The translations under genes and the position numbers were made by a program. Shown piece by piece: positions 20,054 through 29,850 of a DNA stretch of 64,000 nt (position 1 is the stretch's first letter; each line of letters starts with the position of its first letter). This DNA is from Escherichia sp. ESNIH1 (GTDB lineage: Bacteria > Pseudomonadota > Gammaproteobacteria > Enterobacterales > Enterobacteriaceae), in the NCBI GenBank assembly GCA_002918705.1, contig PQKR01000001.1:682001-746000 (forward strand). The letters are read 5' to 3'. A model generated the notes under the pieces. That model searched no databases, was not told where the DNA came from, and saw only the letters and a program-made list of their open reading frames with translations.

Positions 20054-20278
20054 TTCTGCCCTATATCCCTGCTTTATGTGTGCCTGCATTGACAGCAGGA
20101 AGCTTTGATAAACAGGTGATTACGTTGCATGAATCATTCGACATTAGCAACCGACTTTTATCATTAAAAACCTAATATTTGGTTATGACGATAATATTTG
20201 TCCGTAAGCCAAACTAAAAGTGTTCGCCCTGTTTATATTAAGGAAAATAATTATCCAGCTACGGTTGAGGGTTTTCCG
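20054..20278. other. AT-rich stretch upstream of pdeC
   Basis: 225 bases with no convincing ORF. It is presumably the pdeC promoter region. I see no clear operator. Confidence 0.4.
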
Positions 20279-20464
20279 TTAACGCAACAGAGGATCGCTG
20301 ATTAAGCCAAACTGCCAGAGTGATAAAAAAAGGATATCCCCTGCGTTTATTTTTTCGTCTGTGGGAGTGAGTATTGAACGAATAATGTTCGCTCCGTATA
20401 CCGTTTCCCCATTAGATAAAAAGCGGGCAATTAAACGCAGCGCATAGCGAGAAGTTGGTCGCAT
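20279..20464 (-). CDS. Possible small protein, 61 residues, uncharacterised
   Basis: An ATG-started frame (MRPTSRYALRLIARF...) ends at TAA 20279-20281 with balanced, protein-like composition and no rare-codon clustering. The pattern of a short helix, then LSNGETVYGANIIRSIL, then an acidic linker and a hydrophobic tail loosely recalls the small YcgZ/YmgB (AriR) connector proteins, whose core is SGD-V-NKNIILSL; this is a weak resemblance from memory. The ribosome site is poor. A 7-bp hairpin GCGAGAA/TTCTCGC (20447-20480) enclosing GCATAGCTATGC spans the start. It lies upstream of pdeC in the same orientation and faces yjcB across a perfect CRP site. It could also be non-coding. Confidence 0.35.
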   Translation of the reverse strand: MRPTSRYALRLIARFLSNGETVYGANIIRSILTPTDEKINAGDILFLSLWQFGLISDPLLR

Positions 20465-20556
20465 AGCTATGCATTCTCGCCTCTATTCCCCTGCTCTTTT
20501 TAAGGTCAAAAAGCGTTCAAAAATGCCGTTTCGGAACTGGCGAATAAAAGAGCAAA

Positions 20557-20572
20557 TGTGATATAGTTCACA
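20557..20572. promoter_or_regulatory. CRP binding site
   Basis: TGTGATATAGTTCACA is a perfect TGTGA-N6-TCACA core, about 99 bases upstream of yjcB and 93 upstream of the opposing small ORF, so it could serve either direction. Just after it, ATGAAAC (20580-20586) and GTTTCAT form a second dyad. Confidence 0.8.
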
Positions 20573-20670
20573 TATCTTATGAAACAAAAAGAACGTTTCA
20601 TTATATCCCGTCAGTCCCTGCGAGCCTCACCCCAACGAAAGCGGCCCGCAGACGTGTGAGGTTACAAGCT

Positions 20671-20952
20671 ATGGCCACTTTTACGACTAGCGTTGTTCTG
20701 CTTCGCTGGCAACTCGTGAGCGCGATCCTGATGTTTTTAGCCAGCTCGCTGAACATCAGGTTCCGTAAATCCGACTATATTGGACTGGCGATCGTCAGCA
20801 GCGGTCTCGGCCTCGTGGCGGCCTGCTGGTTCGCCACGGGACTGCTCGGCATTACTCTGGTTGACGTTGCCTCTGTCTGGCATAACATCAAAAGCGTAAT
20901 GGTTGAAGTTGCCAGCCATACGCCGCCGGAGTGGCCTATGGTGATGACCTGA
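20671..20952 (+). CDS. yjcB: Conserved membrane protein YjcB
   Basis: A 93-residue protein with three hydrophobic segments (about 5-24, 32-50, 53-70) and a short polar tail. It equals E. coli YjcB in length and reading; function is unknown. I chose ATG 20671 (MATFTTSVVLLRW), as in E. coli, rather than the start five codons upstream. The CRP site upstream suggests catabolite control. Confidence 0.88.
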   Translation: MATFTTSVVLLRWQLVSAILMFLASSLNIRFRKSDYIGLAIVSSGLGLVAACWFATGLLGITLVDVASVWHNIKSVMVEVASHTPPEWPMVMT

Positions 20953-21011
20953 TTTACCTCATCCCTCAGCAAGCTGGTCACTGACCGTGACCAGCCGGAT
21001 TTTTACCCTAT

Positions 21012-21872
21012 TTACGCCATCAGTCTGGCCTGCCCTGATACGCGAATCGCGCTCCCTGGTTCATCCTTGATCTCTGCGCGAATAAGAGAGCGCATTCCCA
21101 TATCCTCACCCTGGATAATTTCGATCGCTCCACCGTGCGGCCAGTTAATATCCCGCAAATAGCCAGCAAACGCCGCTGAGGAGGCCCCGGTCGCGGGATC
21201 CTCATAGACGCCGCCATAGGCGAAGGGATTACGCGTATGAAATAGCTGCTCTCCCTCGGTATACACCAGCAGAATGGTTACCCAGCCATAGGTCTGCATC
21301 AGCGCTCTTCCCTGGGCAAGCTCATAGTGCATAGCGGCAAGCGCGGTACGCTCTTTTAACGGCAGCACCAGATGATCCGCGCCGCCGTGAATAAGCGCAG
21401 GGGGAATGCGGGGATCTAAATCTGCAGCGGTATAGCCAAAAAGCCGCAGCGCTTTTTCAACTATCTCTTCCGAGGCTGGCTGGCTTTTCGTCGCCGGGGA
21501 TTGCAGCGCCGCCTGCCAGGCTCCTGAGCTATCCTGCCAGCCTGACACCACAATATCTGCCTGATTCAGCTGCAGTTTATACTCCCCCTCGCCAAAGCGC
21601 TTCGCTAACGCAACGCCTGTGGCGATAGTTGCATGGCCGCAAAAAGGTACCTCTGCTGCGGGCGAGAAGTAACGTACCCGCCAGTGATAAATATCACTAT
21701 CAGGAATGGGAGCGGCAAATGCCGTCTCAGAAAAACCGACCTCTGCAGCGATACGCTGCATCTCTTCTGCGGCAAGTAGTGTGTCGCCTATCCAGACACC
21801 CGCCGGATTACCGCCTGCCCCACTATCAGAGAATGCTGCGATGCGTGTTAATTCAGGAACCAGCTCTGCCAT
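21012..21872 (-). CDS. PhzF-family isomerase/epimerase
   Basis: A 286-residue protein with the duplicated diaminopimelate-epimerase-like fold of PhzF. It shows GNPAGV near the start, the catalytic Glu in GFSETAF, FCGHATIATG, and DPATGASSAAFAGY in the second half. The substrate is unknown; PhzF itself isomerises an anthranilate-type diol in phenazine synthesis, but no phenazine genes are near. I prefer ATG 21872 (MAELVPELTRI) because GGGAGAGGG lies right before it; ATG 21899 has none. Lies between yjcB and ssb and is not in the E. coli K-12 locus. Confidence 0.88.
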   Translation of the reverse strand: MAELVPELTRIAAFSDSGAGGNPAGVWIGDTLLAAEEMQRIAAEVGFSETAFAAPIPDSDIYHWRVRYFSPAAEVPFCGHATIATGVALAKRFGEGEYKLQLNQADIVVSGWQDSSGAWQAALQSPATKSQPASEEIVEKALRLFGYTAADLDPRIPPALIHGGADHLVLPLKERTALAAMHYELAQGRALMQTYGWVTILLVYTEGEQLFHTRNPFAYGGVYEDPATGASSAAFAGYLRDINWPHGGAIEIIQGEDMGMRSLIRAEIKDEPGSAIRVSGQARLMA

Positions 21873-21954
21873 ACCCTCTCCCATCTGTTGCGTTTGCATT
21901 TATTGTTGTCTGTTCTTATCGCTATTTATATCGCCTTAACCTATCAATAAAAAC

Positions 21955-21982
21955 AAAAAACCCCGACGCGTCGGGGTTTTTT
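21955..21982. terminator. Terminator of ssb
   Basis: AAAAAACCCCGACGCGTCGG continued by GGTTTTTT: a perfect palindrome with A and T runs on either side, so it can act in both directions. It lies 29 bases past the ssb stop. Confidence 0.9.
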
Positions 21983-22010
21983 ATATCGCTTACGCTGGGT
22001 CAGCGCGCAC

Positions 22011-22547
22011 TCAGAACGGGATGTCGTCGTCGAAGTCCATCGGCGGCTCGTTAGACGGTGCCGGAGCGGACTGCTGCGGACGCTGCTGTGCGCCGCCGCT
22101 GAACTGGTTCTGGTTACCGCCCTGCGGCTGCTGAGGCTGACCCCAACCACCCTGCTGGCCGCCGCCCTGCTGACCGCCTGCCGGTGCGCCGCCGCCCTGA
22201 CGGCCGCCGAGCATCTGCATGGTGCCGCCCACGTTCACCACCACCTCAGTGGTGTATTTTTCCGCGCCGGACTGATCGGTCCATTTGCGGGTACGCAGGG
22301 AGCCTTCGATGTAGACCTGAGAACCTTTACGCAGATACTCACCGGCCACCTCGGCCAGTTTGCCAAACAGCACAACCCGGTGCCATTCGGTCTGCTCTTT
22401 CATCTCACCGGTCGCTTTATCACGCCAGGATTCGGAAGTAGCCAGCGTAATGTTGGCTACTGCGCCCCCATTCGGCATGTAGCGTACTTCCGGGTCCTGG
22501 CCCAGATTACCGACGAGAATCACCTTGTTTACGCCTCTGCTGGCCAT
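22011..22547 (-). CDS. ssb: Single-stranded DNA-binding protein
   Basis: A 178-residue SSB tetramer subunit: OB fold about 1-112, then a Gly/Gln/Pro-rich disordered linker, and the acidic tip MDFDDDIPF that recruits repair and replication partners. Essential for replication, recombination and SOS. Divergent from uvrA; the shared LexA box makes it damage-inducible. Confidence 0.98.
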   Translation of the reverse strand: MASRGVNKVILVGNLGQDPEVRYMPNGGAVANITLATSESWRDKATGEMKEQTEWHRVVLFGKLAEVAGEYLRKGSQVYIEGSLRTRKWTDQSGAEKYTTEVVVNVGGTMQMLGGRQGGGAPAGGQQGGGQQGGWGQPQQPQGGNQNQFSGGAQQRPQQSAPAPSNEPPMDFDDDIPF

Positions 22548-22701
22548 GATTGTCTCTCCTGAATACGTTTCTTAATCTCAATAGTGTAAGCGCGCGATTG
22601 TAACTTACCAAGCGACGCTTTGATACCTTGCGAGACGGATTCCAGTAATCCGCCCGCCGTGCTTTATTTTCGCACAAATGCGCCTGGGATGCATTCTTAT
22701 A

Positions 22702-22717
22702 CTGTATATCCATTCAG
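22702..22717. promoter_or_regulatory. LexA box between ssb and uvrA
   Basis: CTGTATATCCATTCAG, a near-consensus SOS box (CTGT-N8-ACAG), located as in E. coli, where it controls uvrA and one ssb promoter. Confidence 0.88.
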
Positions 22718-22808
22718 GTTTTTTTGTGTCATAATTAACCGTTTCAGTTCAGTTCGCCGGATGTCCTTCAAACATACCGAGCGCCGAGTCTCTTACCGGG
22801 AAAGGTGA

Positions 22809-25634
22809 ATGGATAAGATAGAAGTACGGGGCGCGCGCACCCACAATCTCAAGAATATCAACCTCGTTATTCCACGCGACAAGCTGATTGTCGTGACCGG
22901 GCTTTCAGGTTCAGGTAAATCATCCCTGGCTTTCGACACCCTCTATGCCGAAGGTCAGCGTCGCTACGTTGAATCGCTCTCCGCCTATGCGCGCCAGTTC
23001 CTGTCGTTAATGGAAAAGCCGGATGTCGATCACATCGAAGGGCTGTCGCCCGCGATCTCTATTGAGCAGAAGTCGACTTCGCACAACCCGCGATCTACCG
23101 TCGGGACCATTACCGAGATCCACGACTACCTGCGCCTGCTGTTTGCCCGCGTAGGCGAGCCGCGCTGCCCGGACCACAACGTGCCGCTGGATGCGCAGAC
23201 CGTCAGCCAGATGGTGGATAACGTGCTGTCGCAGCCGGAAGGCAAGCGCCTGATGCTGCTGGCGCCGATTATCAAAGAGCGTAAGGGCGAGCACACCAAG
23301 ACGCTGGAGAACCTGGCAAGCCAGGGGTATATCCGCGCCCGTATTGATGGTGAAGTGTGCGACCTCTCAGATCCGCCGAGCCTTGAACTGCATAAAAAAC
23401 ATACTATCGAAGTGGTTATCGACCGCTTTAAGGTGCGGGACGATCTGACCCAGCGCCTGGCCGAGTCGTTTGAAACCGCGCTGGATCTCTCCGGCGGAAC
23501 GGCGATCGTCGCCGATATGGACGACGAGAAGGTGGAAGAGTTGCTCTTCTCGGCCAACTTTGCCTGTCCGATCTGCGGCTACAGCATGAACGAGCTGGAA
23601 CCGCGCATGTTCTCCTTCAACAACCCGGCCGGTGCCTGCCCGACCTGTGACGGGTTGGGCGTACAGCAATATTTCGATCCGGATCGCGTGATCCAGAACC
23701 CGGAGCTGTCGCTGTCCGGCGGCGCGATCCGCGGCTGGGATCGCCGTAACTTCTACTATTTCCAGATGCTGCGCTCGCTGGCGGATCACTACAAGTTTGA
23801 CGTTGATGCCTCTTGGGAGAGCCTGAGCGCGTCGGTGCAAAAAGTGGTGCTGTTCGGCTCCGGCAAAGAGAGCATCGAATTTAAGTACATGAACGATCGC
23901 GGCGACACCTCCGTGCGCCGTCATCCGTTTGAAGGCGTCCTGCACAACATGGAGCGCCGCTACAAAGAGACCGAATCCAGCGCGGTACGCGAAGAGCTGG
24001 CGAAGTTTATCAGCAACCGTCCGTGCGCCTCCTGCGACGGCACGCGCCTGCGTCGTGAAGCGCGGCACGTCTTTGTTGAGAATACGCCGCTGCCGGCCAT
24101 CTCTGACATGAGCATCGGTCACGCGATGGACTTCTTCAACAACCTTAAGCTGGCCGGCCAGCGGGCGAAGATTGCCGAGAAGGTGCTGAAGGAGATTGGC
24201 GACCGTCTGAAGTTCCTGGTGAACGTCGGCCTCAACTATCTGACCCTCTCCCGTTCGGCAGAGACCCTCTCCGGTGGCGAGGCGCAGCGTATCCGTCTGG
24301 CAAGTCAGATCGGTGCCGGTCTGGTCGGGGTAATGTACGTGCTGGATGAGCCATCCATCGGCCTGCACCAGCGCGACAACGAACGCCTGCTGGGCACGCT
24401 GATCCACCTGCGCGACCTCGGCAATACGGTGATTGTGGTCGAGCATGACGAAGACGCAATCCGCGCCGCCGACCACGTAATTGATATCGGTCCTGGCGCA
24501 GGGGTCCACGGTGGCCAGGTAGTAGCCGAAGGCCCGCTGGATGCGATCATGGCGGTGCCAGAGTCCCTGACCGGGCAGTTCATGAGCGGTAAGCGGCAGA
24601 TTGCCGTGCCGAAAGAGCGCGTGCCTGCCGATCCGTCGAAGGTGCTGAAGCTCTCCGGCGCACGCGGTAACAACCTGAAGGATGTGACGCTGACCCTGCC
24701 GGTAGGCCTGTTTACCTGTATCACTGGCGTCTCGGGCTCGGGTAAATCGACCCTGATCAACGATACGCTATTCCCGATTGCCCAGCGCCAGCTCAACGGT
24801 GCGACCATCGCCGAGCCGGCACCCTACCGTGAGGTTCAAGGGCTGGAGCACTTCGATAAGGTGATCGATATTGACCAGAGCCCGATTGGCCGTACTCCGC
24901 GCTCAAACCCGGCGACCTATACCGGCGTCTTTACGCCGGTGCGTGAGCTGTTTGCCGGCGTGCCGGAGTCTCGCTCGCGTGGCTATACGCCGGGACGTTT
25001 CAGCTTTAACGTGCGCGGCGGCCGCTGCGAGGCCTGTCAGGGTGACGGCGTGATCAAGGTAGAGATGCACTTCCTGCCGGATATCTACGTGCCGTGCGAC
25101 CAGTGCAAAGGCAAACGCTATAACCGCGAAACGCTGGAGATCAAATACAAGGGCAAGAGCATCCACGAAGTGCTGGATATGACCATCGAAGAGGCGCGTG
25201 AGTTCTTTGATGCCGTTCCGGCGCTGGCGCGGAAGCTGCAAACCCTGATGGACGTGGGTCTCTCCTACATCCGTCTCGGCCAGTCTGCTACCACGCTCTC
25301 CGGCGGTGAGGCCCAGCGCGTGAAGCTGGCCCGTGAGCTGTCAAAACGCGGTACCGGTCAGACGCTCTATATTCTGGACGAGCCAACCACTGGCCTGCAC
25401 TTTGCCGACATCCAGCAGCTGCTGGAAGTACTCCATCAGCTGCGGGATCAGGGCAACACCATCGTCGTCATTGAGCACAACCTCGACGTGATCAAGACGG
25501 CGGACTGGATTGTCGATCTCGGCCCGGAAGGGGGTAGCGGCGGCGGCGAAATCCTCGTCTCCGGCACGCCGGAAACGGTTGCAGAGTGCGAAGCCTCGCA
25601 CACTGCCCGCTTCCTTAAACCGATGCTGAAATAG
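22809..25634 (+). CDS. uvrA: Excinuclease ABC subunit A
   Basis: The damage-recognition ATPase of nucleotide excision repair, 941 residues. It has two ABC modules, with Walker A in [10 protein letters not shown] (N) and [10 protein letters not shown] (C), signature LSGGEAQR twice, and LDEPSIGLH and LDEPTTGLH. Zinc-binding pairs include CPIC near 253 and CEACQGDG near 740. All motifs are intact. SOS-controlled from the upstream LexA box; the stop abuts the convergent yjbR. Confidence 0.99.
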   Translation: MDKIEVRGARTHNLKNINLVIPRDKLIVVTGLSGSGKSSLAFDTLYAEGQRRYVESLSAYARQFLSLMEKPDVDHIEGLSPAISIEQKSTSHNPRSTVGTITEIHDYLRLLFARVGEPRCPDHNVPLDAQTVSQMVDNVLSQPEGKRLMLLAPIIKERKGEHTKTLENLASQGYIRARIDGEVCDLSDPPSLELHKKHTIEVVIDRFKVRDDLTQRLAESFETALDLSGGTAIVADMDDEKVEELLFSANFACPICGYSMNELEPRMFSFNNPAGACPTCDGLGVQQYFDPDRVIQNPELSLSGGAIRGWDRRNFYYFQMLRSLADHYKFDVDASWESLSASVQKVVLFGSGKESIEFKYMNDRGDTSVRRHPFEGVLHNMERRYKETESSAVREELAKFISNRPCASCDGTRLRREARHVFVENTPLPAISDMSIGHAMDFFNNLKLAGQRAKIAEKVLKEIGDRLKFLVNVGLNYLTLSRSAETLSGGEAQRIRLASQIGAGLVGVMYVLDEPSIGLHQRDNERLLGTLIHLRDLGNTVIVVEHDEDAIRAADHVIDIGPGAGVHGGQVVAEGPLDAIMAVPESLTGQFMSGKRQIAVPKERVPADPSKVLKLSGARGNNLKDVTLTLPVGLFTCITGVSGSGKSTLINDTLFPIAQRQLNGATIAEPAPYREVQGLEHFDKVIDIDQSPIGRTPRSNPATYTGVFTPVRELFAGVPESRSRGYTPGRFSFNVRGGRCEACQGDGVIKVEMHFLPDIYVPCDQCKGKRYNRETLEIKYKGKSIHEVLDMTIEEAREFFDAVPALARKLQTLMDVGLSYIRLGQSATTLSGGEAQRVKLARELSKRGTGQTLYILDEPTTGLHFADIQQLLEVLHQLRDQGNTIVVIEHNLDVIKTADWIVDLGPEGGSGGGEILVSGTPETVAECEASHTARFLKPMLK

Positions 25635-25988
25635 CTAGACGGAAAGCTGCTGCCTGATTGCGTCAGGCAGCGCTTCAACCGCCAGCTTGTAGGATGCATC
25701 CACCAGGTAGTAAATCTGCGAATCCGGCAGGGATCCATCGAGAAAGACCGTGCTCCAGTGCGCCTTATTCAGACGTGCACTTGGCCGCACGTCTGCATTT
25801 TCGCTGCGCAGCAGCTCAGCCAGCTCTGGACTGGTTTTCAGCGATACCGCCGGGCGGTTATCAACGTCATGCACCATCGCAAATAGTACGTCTGCCACTT
25901 TGATCTGCGTCGCCTTCCAGTCGCTGTGTACGCTCTGCTCCGCGCCTGGTTTACCCATGCAGTAGGGCAGCAGTTCCGAATTGATCAT
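25635..25988 (-). CDS. yjbR: YjbR/CyaY-like MmcQ family protein
   Basis: A 117-residue protein of the MmcQ/YjbR family (double wing DNA-binding-like fold). It shows the conserved [11 protein letters not shown] and [12 protein letters not shown] segments. Function is unknown. It overlaps yjbQ by four bases, so the two are translationally coupled. A hairpin GCTGCCTGA/TCAGGCAGC (25649-25671) inside its 3' end may terminate uvrA. Confidence 0.92.
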   Translation of the reverse strand: MINSELLPYCMGKPGAEQSVHSDWKATQIKVADVLFAMVHDVDNRPAVSLKTSPELAELLRSENADVRPSARLNKAHWSTVFLDGSLPDSQIYYLVDASYKLAVEALPDAIRQQLSV

Positions 25989-26407
25989 TTCTCTTCCCCT
26001 TGTAGTGTTGCGATGATTTTACGTGACCCGCCGTGAATGCGGTGTTCTCCCAACCAGATGCCCTGCCACGTTCCCAGCTGTACGCGCCCGTTCTGCACCG
26101 GCAGCAGCAGCGATACGCCAAGCGTGGAAGATTTGATATGGGAAGGCATATCGTCCGGCCCCTCAGCGTCGTGCTCGTAGCGGGCGCTGTCCGGCACGGC
26201 CTGCAGAAAGTGCCGCTCCATATCGTGACGCACGGTGGGATCGCAGTTTTCATTCAGCGTGAGGGAGGCGGAGGTGTGCTGTAGCAGGAGGTGTAACAAA
26301 CCCGTTTTGATGTGAGCGAGGGAGGGAATTTGCTCCAGCACCTCGTCCGTCACCAGATGGAAACCGCGTGGCTTTGCGCCAAGCCTGAGAGTTTGTTGAT
26401 ACCACAT
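25985..26407 (-). CDS. yjbQ: UPF0047 family protein YjbQ
   Basis: A 140-residue protein of the UPF0047/SecB-like-fold family with the conserved [14 protein letters not shown] and HDMERHF metal-site residues and the [12 protein letters not shown] motif. The E. coli protein shows weak thiamin-phosphate synthase activity when overproduced; its true role is uncertain. First gene of yjbQ-yjbR. Confidence 0.93.
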   Translation of the reverse strand: MWYQQTLRLGAKPRGFHLVTDEVLEQIPSLAHIKTGLLHLLLQHTSASLTLNENCDPTVRHDMERHFLQAVPDSARYEHDAEGPDDMPSHIKSSTLGVSLLLPVQNGRVQLGTWQGIWLGEHRIHGGSRKIIATLQGEEK

Positions 26408-26512
26408 AGACTGCTCCAGAGTTATTTCACCTGATGCTAAGTGTGTAACACGTAGGGCAGAACAGCCAGAAAACGGAGAAAATAAGGCAACCTGGCGATT
26501 GCCTTTTGCCGA

Positions 26513-27223
26513 TCAATACTCGGAGTTGGCAATGACCTCTTCGCCATACATTCCCGCCTGCGGCAGTGGCCGGTAGGTGGAGTTAGCGGCCCGCAGCACG
26601 CGGATGCCTCGCGCACTCACTTCCCGAGCGGCGCGGATGTCGTTATCCGAGTCGCCGTAGAACATCTTGATGTGCTTATCCTGCAGCCACTGGGTCTTGG
26701 TATTCTGACCCGGCTGGTCCCCGGCAAAGATCACCGGATTCATATTTTCGGCGGGGATCTGGAAATCATCCTGCAGCGTCTTTGAAACGGTCTCGGTTTT
26801 TGTCTGGCTGCGTCCGGTGACGAAGTAGATAGCGTCGCCGCGCTTGACGTGCATGGCGATCAGCGCCCGCGCCACCTCTTTGGGAATGCTGAACTCATCC
26901 CAACCGTTGTTCATCTTCTCCCAGAAGGCGGGATTGTGCAGATACGCTTCGCTCTGTGGGGAGAAGAGTTCTTTGCCGCGCCAGAAGCCCGGGCTGGAGA
27001 AGAGCACCGTATCATCAATATCAAACCCAACGGCCATCGCCGGTCGGCCCTGAAGGCTATTTTCAATCTGTGCAACCGAGACCCAATGAATGGGCGCTTG
27101 TTCAGCCAGTTTCGCGACGTTAGTTCCGGGATAGAGCGGCGAAGGTGAGGAGGCGTGCGCGTTGGCAGCGCCCACGGCAAACAGAAAACAGAATGCACTG
27201 AGCGCGAGGGGTATCTTACGCAT
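26513..27223 (-). CDS. aphA: Periplasmic class B acid phosphatase
   Basis: A 236-residue secreted HAD-type phosphatase and phosphotransferase acting on nucleotides and other organic phosphomonoesters. Signal peptide about 1-23 ([20 protein letters not shown]), then catalytic FDIDDT with both Asp, [10 protein letters not shown], and the metal site GDSDNDI. ATG 27223 is preferred because AAGGATG lies in front; an ATG two codons earlier overlaps that site. Confidence 0.95.
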   Translation of the reverse strand: MRKIPLALSAFCFLFAVGAANAHASSPSPLYPGTNVAKLAEQAPIHWVSVAQIENSLQGRPAMAVGFDIDDTVLFSSPGFWRGKELFSPQSEAYLHNPAFWEKMNNGWDEFSIPKEVARALIAMHVKRGDAIYFVTGRSQTKTETVSKTLQDDFQIPAENMNPVIFAGDQPGQNTKTQWLQDKHIKMFYGDSDNDIRAAREVSARGIRVLRAANSTYRPLPQAGMYGEEVIANSEY

Positions 27224-27256
27224 ATTCATCCTTAAATGTTAGAATTAGGCAGAATT

Positions 27257-27279
27257 TTCCCCGGCCTTGCACCGGGGAA
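27257..27279 (-). terminator. Hairpin at the 3' end of tyrB, weak terminator
   Basis: TTCCCCGG / CCGGGGAA stem with a 7-base loop, 9 bases after tyrB; AAAATTCT follows on the minus strand. Confidence 0.55.
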
Positions 27280-27287
27280 GGCGCGTA

Positions 27288-28484
27288 TTATGCCATCACT
27301 GCGGCAAAGGCCTGTGCGACGCGGTGCACATTACTGCTATTCAGGCCAGCAAGGCACATACGGCCGCTGGCGATCAGGTAGACACCCAACTCCTCACGCA
27401 GCCGAGTCACCTGGGCTGCGCTAAGACCGGTATAGCTGAACATACCGCGCTGTTGCAGCAGATAGTCAAAGTTATGGCCCGGCACTGCCTCGCGCAGAAC
27501 GTTCACCAGCTCCTGGCGCATAGCGGAGATACGCAGGCGCATCGCTTCAACTTCCGCCAGCCACTGCGCTTTCAGGGTCGCGTCACCTAGTACGGTCGCC
27601 ACCAGCTGTGCACCAAAGTTTGGCGGACTGGAGTAGTTGCGGCGTACGGTTGCTTTCAGCTGTCCCAGCACGCGCCCGGCGGTGTCGGCATCTTCACAAA
27701 CGATAGACAGACCGCCGACGCGCTCGCCGTAGAGAGAGAAGATCTTCGAGAAGGAGTTGCTCACCAGCGCTGGCAGACCGGCATCGGCGATGGCGCGAAT
27801 CGCGTAGGCATCCTCTTCCATTCCGGCACCGAAGCCCTGATAGGCGATGTCGAGGAACGGGATCAGCTCGCGCGCTTTAAGTACCTCTATCACCGCGTCC
27901 CACTGAGGATTGGTCAGGTCAGCCCCGGTTGGGTTATGACAGCACGGATGTAGCAGAACGATGCTGCGGGCCGGTAGGCTTTGCAGTTTTTCCAGCAGCG
28001 CGTTTACGCGTACGCCGTTGGTTTCGCTATCAAACCACGGGTAAGTACTTACTTCGAATCCAGCGCCTTCAAAGATGGCGATGTGGTTTTCCCAGGTCGG
28101 ATCGCTGACCCAGACGCCGGATTCTGGGAAGTAGCGCTTCAGGAAGTCAGCCCCCACCTTCAGCGCGCCGGAGCCGCCGAGAGTCTGGATAGTCGCTACG
28201 CGGTTCGCCTTCAGTACCGGATGTTCAGCGCCAAACAGCAGCGGCGCGATGGTGTGACGGTAGCCCGGCAGGCCCTCCATCGGCAGATAGAGCGATGCGC
28301 CATGCGGCTGGGCGTTCAGGCGTGCTTCTGCTTCGGCAACGGCCTGAAGCTGAGGGATCAGGCCATCTTCGTTGTAGTAGAGGCCGATGCTAAGATTTAC
28401 CTTATCGCTACGGGGATCTTCTTTGAAACGCTCCATCAGCGTCAGAATGGGGTCGCCAGCGTAGGCGTCAACTTTTTGAAACAC
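27288..28484 (-). CDS. tyrB: Aromatic amino acid aminotransferase
   Basis: PLP enzyme, 398 residues, catalysing the last step of Tyr and Phe synthesis (also Leu and Asp transamination). Fold-type I class with [14 protein letters not shown], the PLP Lys in [15 protein letters not shown], and Arg in RMCLAGL. The start is GTG 28484 (read as [10 protein letters not shown]), as in E. coli, with GGAG nine bases upstream; the open frame extends 14 codons more. It is expected to be TyrR-regulated, but I did not find a clear TyrR box. Confidence 0.96.
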   Translation of the reverse strand: MFQKVDAYAGDPILTLMERFKEDPRSDKVNLSIGLYYNEDGLIPQLQAVAEAEARLNAQPHGASLYLPMEGLPGYRHTIAPLLFGAEHPVLKANRVATIQTLGGSGALKVGADFLKRYFPESGVWVSDPTWENHIAIFEGAGFEVSTYPWFDSETNGVRVNALLEKLQSLPARSIVLLHPCCHNPTGADLTNPQWDAVIEVLKARELIPFLDIAYQGFGAGMEEDAYAIRAIADAGLPALVSNSFSKIFSLYGERVGGLSIVCEDADTAGRVLGQLKATVRRNYSSPPNFGAQLVATVLGDATLKAQWLAEVEAMRLRISAMRQELVNVLREAVPGHNFDYLLQQRGMFSYTGLSAAQVTRLREELGVYLIASGRMCLAGLNSSNVHRVAQAFAAVMA

Positions 28485-28582
28485 GCGGTGGTTCTCCAGA
28501 TTTACAGGCGGGGGTGTTAAACACAATAAACCGGAAGCAGGAGAAGGTCGAGAGGATGTTCAAACGAATTGCTGGGGCGTTC

Positions 28583-28613
28583 TGTAGGCCCGGTGAGCGC
28601 AGCGCCACCGGGC
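28583..28613. repeat. REP palindrome between alr and tyrB
   Basis: TGTAGGCCCGGTGAGCGCAG followed by CGCCACCGGGCA, a typical REP in the alr-tyrB gap. Confidence 0.85.
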
Positions 28614-28625
28614 ATTTTATATGCG

Positions 28626-29705
28626 TTAATCGATGTATTGCATCGCGACCCGGGACGTCAGTCGCGTAATAAGTTCGTAAGCACTTACTTTTGTAATCTC
28701 AGCGATGCGCTCTACCGGCAGGCCTTCGCCCCACATCACCACCGGATCGCCCGCGCGCTCCTGAGCCTCGGGTCCAAGGTCAACGCAGATCATATCCATC
28801 GCCACGCGCCCGACGATAGGCACTTCGCGGCCGTTGACCAGCACCGGCGTACCGGACGGCGCGGCGCGGGGATAGCCATCGCCGTAGCCCATCGCCACTA
28901 CGCCGAGACGCGTATCGCGCTCGCTGATCCAGGTCCCGCCGTAGCCTACCGGCTCACCTGCACGGTGCGGGCGCACGGCGATCAGCGTTGAGGCCAGGGA
29001 CATCACCGGCTGGAAGCCAAAATCAGCGCCCCACGGCTTTTGATCCAGCGGTGAGACGCCGTAGAGAATGATGCCGGGACGCACCCAGTCAAAATGCGCC
29101 TGCGGCCAGAGCAGAATGCCGCCGGAGGCCGCAATAGAGCGCAGGCCCGGCTTGCCTTCGGTGAAGGTGGTGAAGATATCCAGCTGCTGTTCGGTTGCGC
29201 CACACGCTGGCTCATCGGCCCGGGCAAAGTGGCTGACAATATTCACCGGCTGGCGCACATTTTTACAGGCGCAGAGCCGCTGGTAGAACGCGCTGGCCTC
29301 TTCGGGACGCACGCCCAGCCTGTGCATGCCGGTATCGAGCTTCATCCAGACGGTGATGGGTTCAGGCAGTTCAGCCCTCTCCAGCGCCTCCAGCTGCTCG
29401 GTATTGTGCACGGCGGTGTGCAACGTTTGCGCAGAGAGCGTGGGAAGATCGTCAGCGGAAAAAAAGCCCTCCAGCAGCAGGATCGGCTGGGTAATGCCGC
29501 CCGCACGCAGCTGCAGGGCCTCTTCAAGACGGGCAACGCCAAAGGCGTCGGCGTCGGGGAGCGTTCGCGCGGTCTCCAGAAGACCGTGTCCGTAAGCGTT
29601 CGCTTTCACCACTGCAACCAGTTTGCTGGCGGGAGCCAGCTCGCGCAGGCGTTGCAGATTGTGTCGCAGAGCGCGGCGGTTGATTACTACGGTTGCCGCT
29701 TGCAT
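28626..29705 (-). CDS. alr: Alanine racemase, biosynthetic
   Basis: PLP racemase, 359 residues, providing D-alanine for peptidoglycan. PLP Lys is K34 in [11 protein letters not shown], the partner Tyr is in VGYGGTW, and substrate residues lie in MDMICVDLG. Full-length. Downstream of dnaB as in E. coli, separated by one copy of a 105-bp structured repeat. Confidence 0.97.
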   Translation of the reverse strand: MQAATVVINRRALRHNLQRLRELAPASKLVAVVKANAYGHGLLETARTLPDADAFGVARLEEALQLRAGGITQPILLLEGFFSADDLPTLSAQTLHTAVHNTEQLEALERAELPEPITVWMKLDTGMHRLGVRPEEASAFYQRLCACKNVRQPVNIVSHFARADEPACGATEQQLDIFTTFTEGKPGLRSIAASGGILLWPQAHFDWVRPGIILYGVSPLDQKPWGADFGFQPVMSLASTLIAVRPHRAGEPVGYGGTWISERDTRLGVVAMGYGDGYPRAAPSGTPVLVNGREVPIVGRVAMDMICVDLGPEAQERAGDPVVMWGEGLPVERIAEITKVSAYELITRLTSRVAMQYID

Positions 29706-29742
29706 GTTATTCCTTCTAAAAGCGGATCCTCAAAATCATTCG

Positions 29743-29846
29743 CGTTGCAGGAAGGCGACAAGTCCGGGAAGCCCCAGGAGCTTACTGAAGTAAGTGACTG
29801 GGGTGAGCGGACGCAGTCAACGCCCCTGCGGCGTGAAGGATGAAGA
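29743..29846 (+). repeat. About 105-bp structured repeat, copy 1
   Basis: Runs from CGTTGCAGG to ATGAAGAGG. Its core hairpin is CCCCAG-gag-CTTAC (TGAA) GTAAG-tga-CTGGGG, flanked by GTCCG/CGGAC and an outer CGTTGCAGG/CCTGCGGCG pairing. Copy 2 lies at 32363-32468 in the same orientation. I do not know a name for it. Confidence 0.8.
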
Positions 29847-29850
29847 GGAT

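Noticed and set aside
20580-20601. KdgR-type operator ATGAAAC...GTTTCAT upstream of yjcB
   Set aside because: The spacing between half-sites is longer than in the KdgR motif I know; kept only as a dyad note.
23367-24509. 380-codon open frame opposite uvrA
   Set aside because: Antisense shadow of uvrA without start context or homology.
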